Positions 41,902 through 51,430 of a stretch of 64,000 nucleotides of DNA are shown piece after piece (position 1 is the first letter of the stretch; the number at the start of each line of letters is the position of its first letter). The notes under the pieces are model-generated. The model was given only the letters and a program-made list of their open reading frames with translations. It was not told where the DNA came from and made no database searches. This DNA is from Phaeocystidibacter sp965659415 (GTDB taxonomy: Bacteria; Bacteroidota; Bacteroidia; Flavobacteriales; Schleiferiaceae): assembly GCA_965659415.1 (NCBI GenBank), contig CBFHVA010000009.1, positions 1 through 64,000 of the forward strand, given 5' to 3'. The position numbers and the translations under genes were made by a program.

Positions 41902-44520
41902 TCAAGTCAAGGAAGAGAGTCGCTCTTCAATGAGCTTAATCTTTGCCTCCGCGTCGGCCTGCTTTTTCTTTTCGTTAGCCACCACCTGCTCCGGGGCGTT
42001 GTTTACGAATCTTTCGTTACTGAGTTTCTTAGATACAGAAATCAAGAATCCCTTCTGATATTCGAGGTCCTTCTTCAGCTTTTCAATTTCAGCTTCCACG
42101 TCAATGGCATCAGAAACCGGCACGAAGTATTCTTTGGTTCCTGCACGAAACGCGAAAGCTTGTTCAGGCTTTTCTGTGGCTTCGGAAAATTCCGATAAGT
42201 AACCGAGCTTAACAATCAACGAGCTGTACTGAGGCTCCTCGGCTTCAAGGCGAATGAGTTGGAGTGATTCCTTCGGAGCAATGTTCTTCTCTTTGCGAAT
42301 ATTGCGGATGCCGCTCACCACACTTTGCACGTGTTCAAAAGCATGGAGAGAAACAGTATCAGTCTCCTTTACATCAGGCCATTCAGCATACATGATAGTT
42401 TCACCTTCTTTGCGCTCCGCAATCAAATGCCAGATTTCCTCTGAAAGGAATGGCATGAACGGATGGATGATGGCGAGGATCTTCTCAAAATAGCCAATGG
42501 TGGCATCCAATGTACTCTTAGAAATAGGTTGCTGGTATCCGGGTTTCACGAGCTCTAGGTACCAAGAACAAAAGTCGTCCCAAACAAGCTTGTAGGTTGT
42601 CATCAATGCATCAGAAATTCGATACTTCTCAAAGTTCGAGTTAATGTCTGCTAAAGCCTGATTGAATCGATTTTCAAACCATTCAACCGCCGCTTCTCCA
42701 GCTGCATTAGGTTTCTCATCTACTACCTCCCATCCTTTTACGAGGCGGAATGCGTTCCATATTTTATTGGCGAAATTTCGTCCTTGCGTGCACAGTTCCT
42801 CATCAAAAGGAAGATCGTTACCAGCTGGCGAAGTGAGCAACATGCCTACGCGCACGCCGTCAGCGCTGTAGTTCTCAATCAAATCCAAAGGATCTGGAGA
42901 GTTCCCCAATGACTTCGACATTTTTCGACCTTGCTTATCCCGTACAATTCCGGTTAGATAAACGTTCTCAAACGGCTTCTTACCACGGTACTCATATCCA
43001 GCCAGGATCATTCGCGCTACCCAGAAGAACAAAATTTCTGGAGCAGTAACCAAGTCATTCGTAGGATAGTAGTAATTCACTTCCTCATTATCCGGGTTTC
43101 GAATTCCGTCGAACACAGAAATGGGCCATAGCCATGAACTAAACCATGTATCGAGTACATCAGGGTCTTGATGAAGTTCACTTTCAGTCACCTCTCGGCC
43201 TGTTTTAGCCGAAGCTTTTTCGAGGGCCTCCTCAGAAGACAAAGCCACTACAAAATCATCCTCCCCCTCACCGTAGTAATAGGCTGGAATGCGGTGACCC
43301 CACCAAAGCTGACGCGAGATATTCCAATCTCGTACGTTCTCCATCCAGTGGCGGTAGGTGTTTTTGAACTTGCTAGGAATGAGTTTCACCTCATCCTCCA
43401 TCACCGCCTTTAATGCAGGCTCTGAAATCTCAGACATGCGCAAGAACCATTGTAGACTCAAACGCGGTTCAATAACTGCTCCGGTGCGTTCCGATGTACC
43501 CACGGAAGTTTGATAGTCCTCAACCTTCTCCAATAAGTTCTTCTCCTCAAGTTCCTTCACGATGGCCTTCCGAACCTCAAATCGATCTTTCCCTTGGTAA
43601 TGGAGCCCATGCTCATTGAGCGTTCCATCCGCGTTGAAAATATCAATGCTTGCAAGATTATGCCGATTGCCAATTTCGTAGTCGTTCACATCGTGAGCTG
43701 GAGTCACTTTCAAACAACCAGTGCCAAACTCAAGGTCTACATAATCATCTTCAATAACTGGAACTGCGCGTTCTACAACGGGAATTACAAGTTGCTTACC
43801 TCTCAAATGCGTGTAACGCTCATCTTTCGGATTGATACACACGGCCGTATCTCCCATGATGGTTTCAGGACGAGTAGTTGCAACTACCACATAATCCTCA
43901 GAACCCTTTAGGTAGTATCGCAAATAGTACAACTTGCTATTTACATCCTTATGGATAACCTCCTCATCAGAAACCGTAGTCTTGGCTTCTGGATCCCAGT
44001 TCACCATGCGATTGCCGCGGTAGATATGCCCTTTCTCGTGAAGATCTACGAATACCCGCAATACGGATTCGCTTCGAGCCTCATCCATGGTGAACGCTTC
44101 GCGATCCCAATCACAGGAAGCACCTAGTTTCTTCAATTGCTGAAGAATAATACCTCCGTGTTTGTGCGTCCATTCCCAAGCGTGCTCAAGAAACTCGTCA
44201 CGAGACAAATCGGATTTCTTCACTCCCTCAGCTCTTAGCTTTTGAACCACTTTTGCTTCGGTAGCAATGGAAGCATGATCCGTTCCAGGAACCCAACATG
44301 CGTTGAATCCGCGCATACGCGCACGACGAACGAGCACATCTTGAATGGTGTTATTCAGCATGTGCCCCATGTGCAATACACCCGTTACATTTGGCGGGGG
44401 AATGACAATGGTGTAAGGCTCTCTTTCATCCGGCACGGAACGAAAGAAATTATTCTTCATCCAATATGAATACCATTTATCTTCGGTAGTACTCGGGTCG
44501 TACTTTGCGGGAATTTTCAT
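41902..44520 (-). CDS. valS: Valyl-tRNA synthetase
   Basis: An 872-residue class I aminoacyl-tRNA synthetase. HIGH-type motif PPPNVTGVLHMGHMLNN (about residue 42) and KMSKSLGNSPD (about 535) bracket the Rossmann fold. The editing domain has TTRPETIMGDTAV, and the C-terminal coiled coil (IEKLKKDLEYQKGFLISVSKKL) is the ValRS arm. Start: MKIPAKYDPSTTEDKWYSYW from 44520. An upstream TTG would add 8 residues but lies inside the TAAATTTG promoter box, so it is rejected. Confidence 0.97.
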   Translation of the reverse strand: MKIPAKYDPSTTEDKWYSYWMKNNFFRSVPDEREPYTIVIPPPNVTGVLHMGHMLNNTIQDVLVRRARMRGFNACWVPGTDHASIATEAKVVQKLRAEGVKKSDLSRDEFLEHAWEWTHKHGGIILQQLKKLGASCDWDREAFTMDEARSESVLRVFVDLHEKGHIYRGNRMVNWDPEAKTTVSDEEVIHKDVNSKLYYLRYYLKGSEDYVVVATTRPETIMGDTAVCINPKDERYTHLRGKQLVIPVVERAVPVIEDDYVDLEFGTGCLKVTPAHDVNDYEIGNRHNLASIDIFNADGTLNEHGLHYQGKDRFEVRKAIVKELEEKNLLEKVEDYQTSVGTSERTGAVIEPRLSLQWFLRMSEISEPALKAVMEDEVKLIPSKFKNTYRHWMENVRDWNISRQLWWGHRIPAYYYGEGEDDFVVALSSEEALEKASAKTGREVTESELHQDPDVLDTWFSSWLWPISVFDGIRNPDNEEVNYYYPTNDLVTAPEILFFWVARMILAGYEYRGKKPFENVYLTGIVRDKQGRKMSKSLGNSPDPLDLIENYSADGVRVGMLLTSPAGNDLPFDEELCTQGRNFANKIWNAFRLVKGWEVVDEKPNAAGEAAVEWFENRFNQALADINSNFEKYRISDALMTTYKLVWDDFCSWYLELVKPGYQQPISKSTLDATIGYFEKILAIIHPFMPFLSEEIWHLIAERKEGETIMYAEWPDVKETDTVSLHAFEHVQSVVSGIRNIRKEKNIAPKESLQLIRLEAEEPQYSSLIVKLGYLSEFSEATEKPEQAFAFRAGTKEYFVPVSDAIDVEAEIEKLKKDLEYQKGFLISVSKKLSNERFVNNAPEQVVANEKKKQADAEAKIKLIEERLSSLT

Positions 44521-44541
44521 TAGTCGATTTTGAATAATGTG

Positions 44542-44549
44542 CAAATTTA
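44542..44549 (-). promoter_or_regulatory. -7 box TAAATTTG for valS
   Basis: An exact TAnnTTTG match on the minus strand, 21 bases before the chosen valS ATG at 44520. Its position rules out the longer N-terminal extension. Confidence 0.5.
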
Positions 44550-44669
44550 GAAAATGCTATCCGACGAGGCACGGTGTTTGAATGCCAAAGATGAATGTTT
44601 GAAAGATGTATTATAATTCAGTCTTTCACCTTAACTTTACAGTCCGCAATTAATTAAAGCTCGAGAACA

Positions 44670-45116
44670 ATGAAAAAGATGCTGACAACTCTCGCAATCG
44701 CTTTGTTTGGATTCACATTCGTACAAGCACAAGAAGAGAGCAATGAAAATGCGCCCGTACTCACTTTTGAACAAGACGTAATTGACTACGGTACCATAGA
44801 CCGCAATGCAAACGGAACACGTGTTTTTGTTTTCACGAACACCGGAGAAGAGCCGTTGATCATCTCGAATCTTCAGGGTTCATGCGGATGCACGACTCCA
44901 GACCGCAGCATTGTAAACCGACCATTTGCACCAGGTGAAACCGGAGAATTGAAGGTTCGCTACGACACGAATCGCCTAGGTCGTTTTCAAAAAACTGTAA
45001 CCGTTACTTCAAACGCTCAGCGCCCAACAATGCGCTTGACGATTAAAGGAAACGTTCGTCAGCCGCAAACTACTCCGGTTAATGAAAATTCTGAATCATC
45101 TAGAGTTTCGCGCTAA
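44670..45116 (+). CDS. DUF1573-family secreted protein
   Basis: A 148-residue periplasmic protein with a signal peptide (MLTTLAIALFGFTFVQAQ). The core DUF1573/ASH-like beta sandwich reads DVIDYGTIDRNANGTRVFVFTNTGEEPLIISNLQGSCGCTTPD and WAPGETGEL-type PFAPGETGELKVRYDTNRLGRF, with the conserved CGC of the family. The C-terminus is a polar Asn/Ser-rich tail. Function unknown; the fold is immunoglobulin-like. A TAACTTTA element lies about 31 bases upstream and a terminator 21 bases downstream, so it is a single-gene unit. Confidence 0.9.
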   Translation: MKKMLTTLAIALFGFTFVQAQEESNENAPVLTFEQDVIDYGTIDRNANGTRVFVFTNTGEEPLIISNLQGSCGCTTPDRSIVNRPFAPGETGELKVRYDTNRLGRFQKTVTVTSNAQRPTMRLTIKGNVRQPQTTPVNENSESSRVSR

Positions 45117-45136
45117 TCGCGAAATTTCCCACCTTT

Positions 45137-45176
45137 GCCCCCGTTGGAATGGCTCCTTCGGGGGCTTTATATTTTC
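45137..45176 (+). terminator. Intrinsic terminator after the DUF1573 gene
   Basis: Arms GCCCCCG (45137-45143) and CGGGGGC (45159-45165) followed by TTTATATTTT. It separates this gene from the aminotransferase-murB pair. Confidence 0.75.
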
Positions 45177-45198
45177 AGGAACTTAAAGTGTAATTGTC

Positions 45199-46398
45199 GT
45201 GCCCAAATTATCAACCAAGGGAATGGCTATGCCCGAATCCCCGATTCGTAAGCTCGTACCTTTTGCCGAGGAGGCAGAACAAGCAGGTAAAACGGTTCAC
45301 TACCTCAATATTGGCCAGCCTGATATCAAAACGCCCGAAGCGGCTACAGAAGCTGTTAAGCAAGCGAACATCGATATTCTGGCCTATAGCCACTCTGCTG
45401 GAAATGAAACGTTGCGCAACGGATTAGCACAATACTATCGTCAGCATCGCATTGACGTTACCACAAATGATTTGCTCGTTACAACTGGGGGCTCTGAAGC
45501 TTTAAATTTTGCTTTTGACTCCATCATGGACAATGATGACGAAGTAATCATTCCAGAGCCATTTTACGCGAACTACAATGGATTTGCCATCCAAAGCGGT
45601 GTGAAAGTAGTACCGGTTGAAGCGACCATCCACAACGGTTTTGCCCTTCCTCCTATTTCAGACTTTGAAGCACTCATCACGGATAAAACGAAAGCAATCC
45701 TCATTTGTAACCCGGGCAATCCCACGGGCTATTTGTATTCGGAAGAAGAATTAAATAGTCTTGCTCAACTTGTTATTAAGCACGACCTCTTCCTGATTGC
45801 GGATGAAGTGTACCGTGAATTCGTTTATGGTGAAGCCAAGCATACTTCAATCCTTTCCATCCCAGGCTTGGAGAAGCACGCTATCATGATCGATTCGGTT
45901 TCGAAAAGATACTCTATGTGTGGTGCGCGCATTGGCATGCTCGTGAGCAGAAATCCTATGTTCATGCTCACAGCGTTGAAGTTTGCCCAAGCGAGGTTAA
46001 GTCCACCAACTTACGCGCAAATAGCCGTTGAGGCCGCTCTCGATACACCGGAAAGCTACTTCGAAGAAGTAAACGAAGAATATCTCGAACGAAGAGATGT
46101 ATTGGTAGATGGCTTGAACAGCATTGATGGGGTTTTCTGCCCGAAGCCGGATGGTTCATTCTATTGCGTAGCTCAATTGCCCGTAGACGATGCCGATCGT
46201 TTCGCGCAATGGCTCTTACAATCTTTTGAATACCAAGGAGAAACGGTAATGATGGCTCCAGCTTCAGGCTTTTACGCACAGCCAGAGTTAGGCAAGCGAC
46301 AGGCTCGTTTCGCCTATGTGCTCAACGTAGAAACACTCAAGGCGTCGGTAGAAATTATCCGTCGTGCACTTGCTGAGTATCCAGGAAGCGCTGTGTAA
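45199..46398 (+). CDS. Aspartate-type aminotransferase, PLP class I/II
   Basis: A 399-residue fold-type I PLP enzyme. Signature: LNIGQPDIKTPEAATEAVK, the substrate-binding TGGSEALNFAFDSIM, ICNPGNPTGYLYSEEEL, LIADEVYREFVYGE and the PLP lysine in IDSVSKRYSMCGARIG. This pattern fits bacterial aspartate aminotransferases of the aminotransferase Ib group. The GTG start at 45199 (PKLSTKGMAMPESPIRKL) is chosen because it matches the conserved N-terminus. Its TAA stop shares a base with the murB ATG (TAATG), so the two are coupled. Confidence 0.92.
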   Translation: MPKLSTKGMAMPESPIRKLVPFAEEAEQAGKTVHYLNIGQPDIKTPEAATEAVKQANIDILAYSHSAGNETLRNGLAQYYRQHRIDVTTNDLLVTTGGSEALNFAFDSIMDNDDEVIIPEPFYANYNGFAIQSGVKVVPVEATIHNGFALPPISDFEALITDKTKAILICNPGNPTGYLYSEEELNSLAQLVIKHDLFLIADEVYREFVYGEAKHTSILSIPGLEKHAIMIDSVSKRYSMCGARIGMLVSRNPMFMLTALKFAQARLSPPTYAQIAVEAALDTPESYFEEVNEEYLERRDVLVDGLNSIDGVFCPKPDGSFYCVAQLPVDDADRFAQWLLQSFEYQGETVMMAPASGFYAQPELGKRQARFAYVLNVETLKASVEIIRRALAEYPGSAV

Positions 46399-47417
46399 TG
46401 AGAATCTATCAAAACGCATCACTTCAACGCTTTAACACCTTCGGACTCGATGAGTCGGCCAAAGAGGTCTGGGTATTGCAAGACGAAGAAGATGTAATTG
46501 AATTGGCCACAGACCGAGCAGCACTTCATGAACTAAAGCTCATCTTAGGAGGTGGTTCTAACCTACTCCTCACGCAACCTGTTGACGGCCTTGTGGCGCA
46601 TGTAGCTCTTCGGGGAAAGCGGGTGGTTCATGAAGATGAGCAAAGCGTGGTGGTTGAAGCTCAAGCAGGAGAAAATTGGCATCAATTTGTGCTGTGGACC
46701 TTAGAAAATAATTGGGGCGGACTTGAAAACCTCAGCTTGATTCCGGGTCAGGTTGGTACGGCACCCGTTCAGAACATCGGTGCATACGGTGTAGAGCTCA
46801 AAGATCACTTTGTGAGTTTAACCGGCATTGAACTTGGTGCCGGAACAAAGCGCGAGTTCGATCTCGAAGATTGCCAATTTGGATATCGTGATTCCATTTT
46901 CAAGCATGAGTGGAAAGGCAAGTTCTTGATTACTTCTGTTCAGTTTAAGTTGACGAAGGTAAATCACGAAATCCGCACTGAATATGGGGCCATACAAGAT
47001 GAACTTGCCCGTATGGATACAACCAGCCCGACCATTCAAGATATTTCAAGGGCCGTAATTGCGATTCGAGAAAGCAAACTTCCGAATCCAGCTGAAATAG
47101 GAAACTCAGGAAGTTTCTTCAAGAACCCCATCGTCCCGATTTCAGAACTCAAGCGCTTAAAGACAGAGTATCCTCAAATCGTGTCGTATCCCATTGACGA
47201 CGAACATGTAAAATTGGCGGCAGGCTGGTTAATTGACACTGCAGGCTGGAAGGGATATCGAAGAGGAGACGCGGGAGTTCATGAGAAGCAGGCCCTAGTA
47301 CTGGTAAACTATGGTGAAGCCCGTGGAAAAGACGTTCACCAGCTCGCCTTGGATATAATAGCTGATATCAAACAACGTTTTGGAATAAACCTTCAGCCAG
47401 AGGTAAACGTTTTGTAA
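46398..47417 (+). CDS. murB: UDP-N-acetylenolpyruvoylglucosamine reductase
   Basis: A 339-residue FAD enzyme that reduces UDP-GlcNAc-enolpyruvate to UDP-MurNAc in peptidoglycan synthesis. The FAD domain has SLQRFNTFGLDESAKEVWVL, LGGGSNLLLTQ and SLIPGQVGTAPVQNIGAYGVELKD. The substrate domain has YRDSIFKHEWKGKFLITSV, IRESKLPNPAEIGNSGSFFKNP (catalytic Ser) and AAGWLIDTAGWKGYRRGDAGVHEKQALVLVNYG (final Glu region). The length and motif order correspond to type I MurB. The gene directly follows the aminotransferase. Confidence 0.96.
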   Translation: MRIYQNASLQRFNTFGLDESAKEVWVLQDEEDVIELATDRAALHELKLILGGGSNLLLTQPVDGLVAHVALRGKRVVHEDEQSVVVEAQAGENWHQFVLWTLENNWGGLENLSLIPGQVGTAPVQNIGAYGVELKDHFVSLTGIELGAGTKREFDLEDCQFGYRDSIFKHEWKGKFLITSVQFKLTKVNHEIRTEYGAIQDELARMDTTSPTIQDISRAVIAIRESKLPNPAEIGNSGSFFKNPIVPISELKRLKTEYPQIVSYPIDDEHVKLAAGWLIDTAGWKGYRRGDAGVHEKQALVLVNYGEARGKDVHQLALDIIADIKQRFGINLQPEVNVL

Positions 47418-47422
47418 TTTTG
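47415..47422 (+). promoter_or_regulatory. -7 box TAATTTTG before the 69-residue protein
   Basis: An exact TAnnTTTG match overlapping the murB stop codon, 38 bases before the ATG at 47461. Confidence 0.45.
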
Positions 47423-47460
47423 CTGACTTAACATCGTCTGGAACTACAAAGAATTAGACT

Positions 47461-47670
47461 ATGACTATTTCACTCGGAGTAAAGCTCTTCTTAATTGCAT
47501 TCACCCTAATTGGTTTGGGATTCCTTGGAATTGCCATCAAGATTTGGGCTAAGAAAGACGGTGAATTTGCAGGCACATGCGCTAGTCAGAGTCCATACCT
47601 CAACAAGGAAGGCGAAAACTGCAGCTTTTGCGGTGCTACGCCTGAACAGCAATGCAAGAAGGAGGATTAA
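47461..47670 (+). CDS. Small membrane protein with Cys motifs
   Basis: A 69-residue protein: one hydrophobic helix (residues about 6-28, GVKLFLIAFTLIGLGFLGIAI), then a short soluble tail WAKKDGEFAGTCASQSPYLNKEGENCSFCGATPEQQC containing four Cys, including CSFC. This resembles a conserved flavobacterial 'membrane or secreted protein' with the GTCASQ motif that I know only as uncharacterised. The tail could bind a metal or form disulfides. It is followed by a 7-bp inverted repeat without a T run. Confidence 0.8.
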   Translation: MTISLGVKLFLIAFTLIGLGFLGIAIKIWAKKDGEFAGTCASQSPYLNKEGENCSFCGATPEQQCKKED

Positions 47671-47975
47671 AGGTTTTTAAGGGGCTCAGGTTACGTAACT
47701 GACCGTAGTTTTGATTAGGAGGTTGTCCTAATGAAGTTGTGCAGTTGGTTTGTGTTTAACCGACGAACGTCGCAAGTTTGCGCGAACGGATCAACGGATC
47801 AACGCAGAAACAGATTAAAGACCTTGGGTGTGTTCGACGCAATTCCGCCAACTCCTCAAAATCATTAAACTCATTAAGCCCCGAACCAACGGCACGGGCT
47901 AAATCTGTATGCCTTTTGGGTGATCCTCAAGTTCTGGGCTAGCACAACACAGAAACGGATTAACCCAGAAACGGA
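47671..47975. other. Intergenic region with degenerate short repeats
   Basis: About 300 bases with no gene. It holds a perfect 7-bp inverted repeat (47714-47720 / 47726-47732, ATTAGGA) and two clusters of short near-identical words: ACGGATCA repeats at 47786-47800 with CAGAAACAGATTA, and CAGAAACGGATTA twice at 47950-47977. The second cluster continues into the last codons and stop of the following minus-strand gene, so the gene's 3' end lies in repeat sequence. Otherwise nothing recognisable. Confidence 0.6.
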
Positions 47976-50900
47976 TTAGTGGATCAATCTCTTCGTAGAG
48001 AGGAATAACACAATACATCTCACCTCTCCTGCACGTTCAAACATGCTTTTCGACACGCTTGCATCTAGGCTGAATGAGGTGGAAGTTTGAGAGTCCCCGT
48101 TAACGGTTTCAATGGTCATTTTCTCTTCCTGGCCATCCACATACTGATACAATACAGGTACACCCATAAAAGTGAAGGCCAAGCCACCTGCTTCCAATTC
48201 TACTTCAGACCAGCGACCTTGGGCGTCTATGTATCTGAATGTATAGTCTACCGGAGTTTGTTCGATGCTGCGAATGAATCGAGGGTTGAAATGCACCTGA
48301 CCATGCGTCACTTGCACGCCAAGTTCCACCCATCTCGAAAGCACATCTTCCTTTACCTGTCCTGTCATTCCGGGTTGCTGAGCTCCCATATGCGCCGGTG
48401 TATGCGAATAAGGATCCGTTGGGAAGGCGCCGTACACCTTCGGACTCTTATTCGCTCCAATACCTTCTTTGACTTGATGAAGCTCTTCGAGTAGCTCTGC
48501 AGAATGTTCATCATAGGTATTAACCCTTTCCATCACAACCAATTGAAGCTTCGATACCATGTGCCAATAGATGGAACCCAATCCTTCAAAGGCGAAGAAT
48601 GTCCCAGATCTGCCCGTAAATGCATGGTGGTTGAAGCAATCTTCATATGCATGAAGGATAGCATTCTGGCTCTCCTTTACCTCGCTAACGTGGCCTTCTT
48701 CGGCTAGCTCCTGCAAAGTGCGTCTTACGTCATCTGCATTCCGTAGCTCGGCTTTGAATCGCACAACGCCGTTTACATCTCGCTCAACCAAGGCATCCAC
48801 CTCATTCTTGAGCAACTTTTCAATGAGCGACGAGCTCGAAACCACATTAGCATCAATCACCCCTTTCTCCAAAATACCAGGCATTTCTCGATTGGGATAA
48901 AGCATATAGCTATTCTGATCTTCCCTGTACAGTGCGCTAGAACGCATAGCTTTCAGATATCCAAGCAATTCTTGACTGGTGCAGTTCTCAGAACTAATGG
49001 CTGACACTTGCCCTTCAAGCATGAGATACAATCGCCCAACTTCCGCTGAATTTGATTTCAGTGTGAGAAGATTATAGGAGTGAGAAAGCGTGTCCGCCCG
49101 CTTATTCGTCTTCATAGTCCTCTGAAGCGCGGCGTGCACATTGCTTAGGAAGTCGATCAATTTTGACTTCTCAATGCAGAGCACATCCGAGCTTGGATTG
49201 CCATATGAGGCTTGTCGGTAGGTCTCTCCCGCCTTTCCTAGCGCATCAATAATAAAGCGACGCTCATTGGCTTCGAGCTCTCGATCAGCCATGACTTTAT
49301 TCTGATGGAAAACATCCATGACCGACTCCAAAAAGGCGTGCACATCTGTTCTCAATTCAACAGAAGCGGCATCACTCGATTCCAAAAGCACTTGCAGTTG
49401 TTCCACGTAGGTAATCATGTATCCCACGGTAACCAGACTCAAACCATTCCCTACCAGAGCATTATTTGCATCATTCCACTCCGGACGTTGGGTATTCATC
49501 CAAATTCCACCATCGGGAACGAAATTGGACAGTTTGGCCAAGAGTGCATTGAATAATTTTTCCATCAATGATGCTCGCACGATGGAATGTTGACTGTCCA
49601 TTACAAGCTTGCCATCTTCGCCCATCCTACGAACTCGCTTTTGAATTCGATCCGCCACTTCATGGTCATAATCGATGGTGTCGCTCGGATCGTTCACGAT
49701 ATCAGCGTAGTCATGGATGCGATAAGGCACATCGGCGTATACATAATTAGCCTCATTGATGGATTGACACAATTCATTTGGAAAAAAGGCCTGTGCCACT
49801 TTAATCAAACGAGAGAGGTACACGATCTGGTGATCCCCCCAGTAACCAATAAACGACCAGGGATCGTTCGGTTCAACAACTTCCCAATCGATTCCATCAT
49901 TGGTTATCCGGTAGGGGTTGTACCCATCAATGGTAGAAGAATTCAAAAACTTGTGAATCATTCCAAAAATGAAGTAAGGATACGAGTAAGCAAGCGCCTC
50001 CCAATTTTGAAAAATATCTCTCCAGTTCCCTTCATAGCTTGATGGACTGTGTGAATCAACTTTTCCAATAGTAAAGGCATTCCAAGGGCGAGAAGGATCA
50101 CCGTGTCGACGACTAAACACCAGTGGCAAGAACTGGGTAGTGAGTCGGATTAAGTCAGGATCATTAACAGTTTCAAGCTTTTCAATGAGCTCAGAATATG
50201 GAATTTCCTTCGCGTTAATCTGGAGAGAATCGAAGTTCACGTTAGTATTGAAACCTTTGATATAGGCCTTCAATTCCTCTACTTCAATGGTATATCCGTT
50301 CTTAAAAACACCACCGCGCATGATATTGAACAGCACGTTGGCAAAGTGTCGGTCTTGACTCGATTTCTCACCAGAAATCTGAAGACCATCAGCCAATCCA
50401 ACCCATCGGCTCAAATTGATGGTGCCCGCAACCACGTCTTGTAGTACATCATCTACCAAGGAATCTGATTCACGGATGACCCTCTCCAAAGCCGCTAGTG
50501 ACTTCGCTGATTGATCGACCTCTCCAGCTAGAATCCACAACTGCGATTCATTCGCTGCCAACGTACGTTTATCGGATACAAAATAACTTCCTTTGGTTCC
50601 GCGAACGGCTCGATCTGGATTCAATGATCGTCCTTCCTCCCAAGCACTAACCTTGCGACTGCTCAATAGAATTTCCGCATTTTCTGTATTTCCAGCAGAC
50701 CAAACTGTGTTGGAAAGCATGCTTTCCGAAGGCTCAGCTCGGTCAATGATTCGGGCTCCAAGGCCATAAGATGCCAATGAAGAATTACCTATGCGTTCTG
50801 TGAGTCGGTAACCATCCACGAGATTAGACCTAAGCACTTGAAGACCTGAATCTATGTCCGCTGGAAGGATATTCTCGATACCATCAAGAATCTCGACATG

Positions 50901-51419
50901 ACGTTGACTATCCGAAAGGTCGCGAATCTGTGAAATCTTGATCAATCCAAACTTCTCGGAAGTAGTCCATTCGTAAGTAAAGCAAAGCTTCAAATCGTGG
51001 TTTATCTCCTCAAACGTCAATCGGTTTCCAGGTTCGTTTTTATAAAGATTGCGCTCAATTCGATATGCTCCTGCGTACCTTTCTGAAAACGGATACCACA
51101 ACTTTCGTTGACCGTTTTCACGAACCGCAATGATCGTTTTGCTTCCAGTAAAGTTGGCGTTCTCTTTTATCTTATCGCTCGTGTAGTATGGAAACAAAGC
51201 GTGTTCGGCATTCTTCCTACCCGCTGTTATCCCCCCATTACTGCTTACAAACATCCAATGGTCAGAAGGGCTCACAATGCTCATGAAGAAAGGGTCCATT
51301 TGGTCTACATTAGCAATTTTGTAGTACCAATCCTCTCCGAATTGCACATAGTCTCCTTGTGGTTGGCGTTCGTTGAAATAGAGCTCAGAATCACCAATAA
51401 AGGTCTTCTCAGTGGTCAT
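47976..51419 (-). CDS. GH149-type beta-1,3-glucan phosphorylase
   Basis: A 1147-residue protein with no signal peptide, hence cytoplasmic. Size and motif layout match the large inverting beta-1,3-oligoglucan phosphorylases of GH149, related to GH94. An N-terminal beta-sandwich (about 15-310, HWMFVSSNGGITAGRKN, YAGAYRIERNLYKNEPGNRL) precedes a helical barrel (about 340-980) with VFSRRHGDPSRPWNAF, SYEGNWRDIFQNWEA and WSFIGYWGDHQIVY. The WND motif (EWNDANNALVG, D650) sits where GH94 enzymes have their catalytic Asp. The enzyme would split beta-1,3-gluco-oligosaccharides with phosphate, yielding glucose-1-phosphate. It is the last gene of the operon, 11 bases after the GH30 gene. The family call rests on recalled motifs, not on a database search. 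Confidence 0.8.
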   Translation of the reverse strand: MTTEKTFIGDSELYFNERQPQGDYVQFGEDWYYKIANVDQMDPFFMSIVSPSDHWMFVSSNGGITAGRKNAEHALFPYYTSDKIKENANFTGSKTIIAVRENGQRKLWYPFSERYAGAYRIERNLYKNEPGNRLTFEEINHDLKLCFTYEWTTSEKFGLIKISQIRDLSDSQRHVEILDGIENILPADIDSGLQVLRSNLVDGYRLTERIGNSSLASYGLGARIIDRAEPSESMLSNTVWSAGNTENAEILLSSRKVSAWEEGRSLNPDRAVRGTKGSYFVSDKRTLAANESQLWILAGEVDQSAKSLAALERVIRESDSLVDDVLQDVVAGTINLSRWVGLADGLQISGEKSSQDRHFANVLFNIMRGGVFKNGYTIEVEELKAYIKGFNTNVNFDSLQINAKEIPYSELIEKLETVNDPDLIRLTTQFLPLVFSRRHGDPSRPWNAFTIGKVDSHSPSSYEGNWRDIFQNWEALAYSYPYFIFGMIHKFLNSSTIDGYNPYRITNDGIDWEVVEPNDPWSFIGYWGDHQIVYLSRLIKVAQAFFPNELCQSINEANYVYADVPYRIHDYADIVNDPSDTIDYDHEVADRIQKRVRRMGEDGKLVMDSQHSIVRASLMEKLFNALLAKLSNFVPDGGIWMNTQRPEWNDANNALVGNGLSLVTVGYMITYVEQLQVLLESSDAASVELRTDVHAFLESVMDVFHQNKVMADRELEANERRFIIDALGKAGETYRQASYGNPSSDVLCIEKSKLIDFLSNVHAALQRTMKTNKRADTLSHSYNLLTLKSNSAEVGRLYLMLEGQVSAISSENCTSQELLGYLKAMRSSALYREDQNSYMLYPNREMPGILEKGVIDANVVSSSSLIEKLLKNEVDALVERDVNGVVRFKAELRNADDVRRTLQELAEEGHVSEVKESQNAILHAYEDCFNHHAFTGRSGTFFAFEGLGSIYWHMVSKLQLVVMERVNTYDEHSAELLEELHQVKEGIGANKSPKVYGAFPTDPYSHTPAHMGAQQPGMTGQVKEDVLSRWVELGVQVTHGQVHFNPRFIRSIEQTPVDYTFRYIDAQGRWSEVELEAGGLAFTFMGVPVLYQYVDGQEEKMTIETVNGDSQTSTSFSLDASVSKSMFERAGEVRCIVLFLSTKRLIH

Positions 51420-51430
51420 TAAAGTGTAGA

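Noticed and set aside
44521..44544. Eight-residue N-terminal extension of valS from a TTG
   Set aside because: The TTG lies inside an exact -7 promoter box; the ATG at 44520 starts at the conserved N-terminus.
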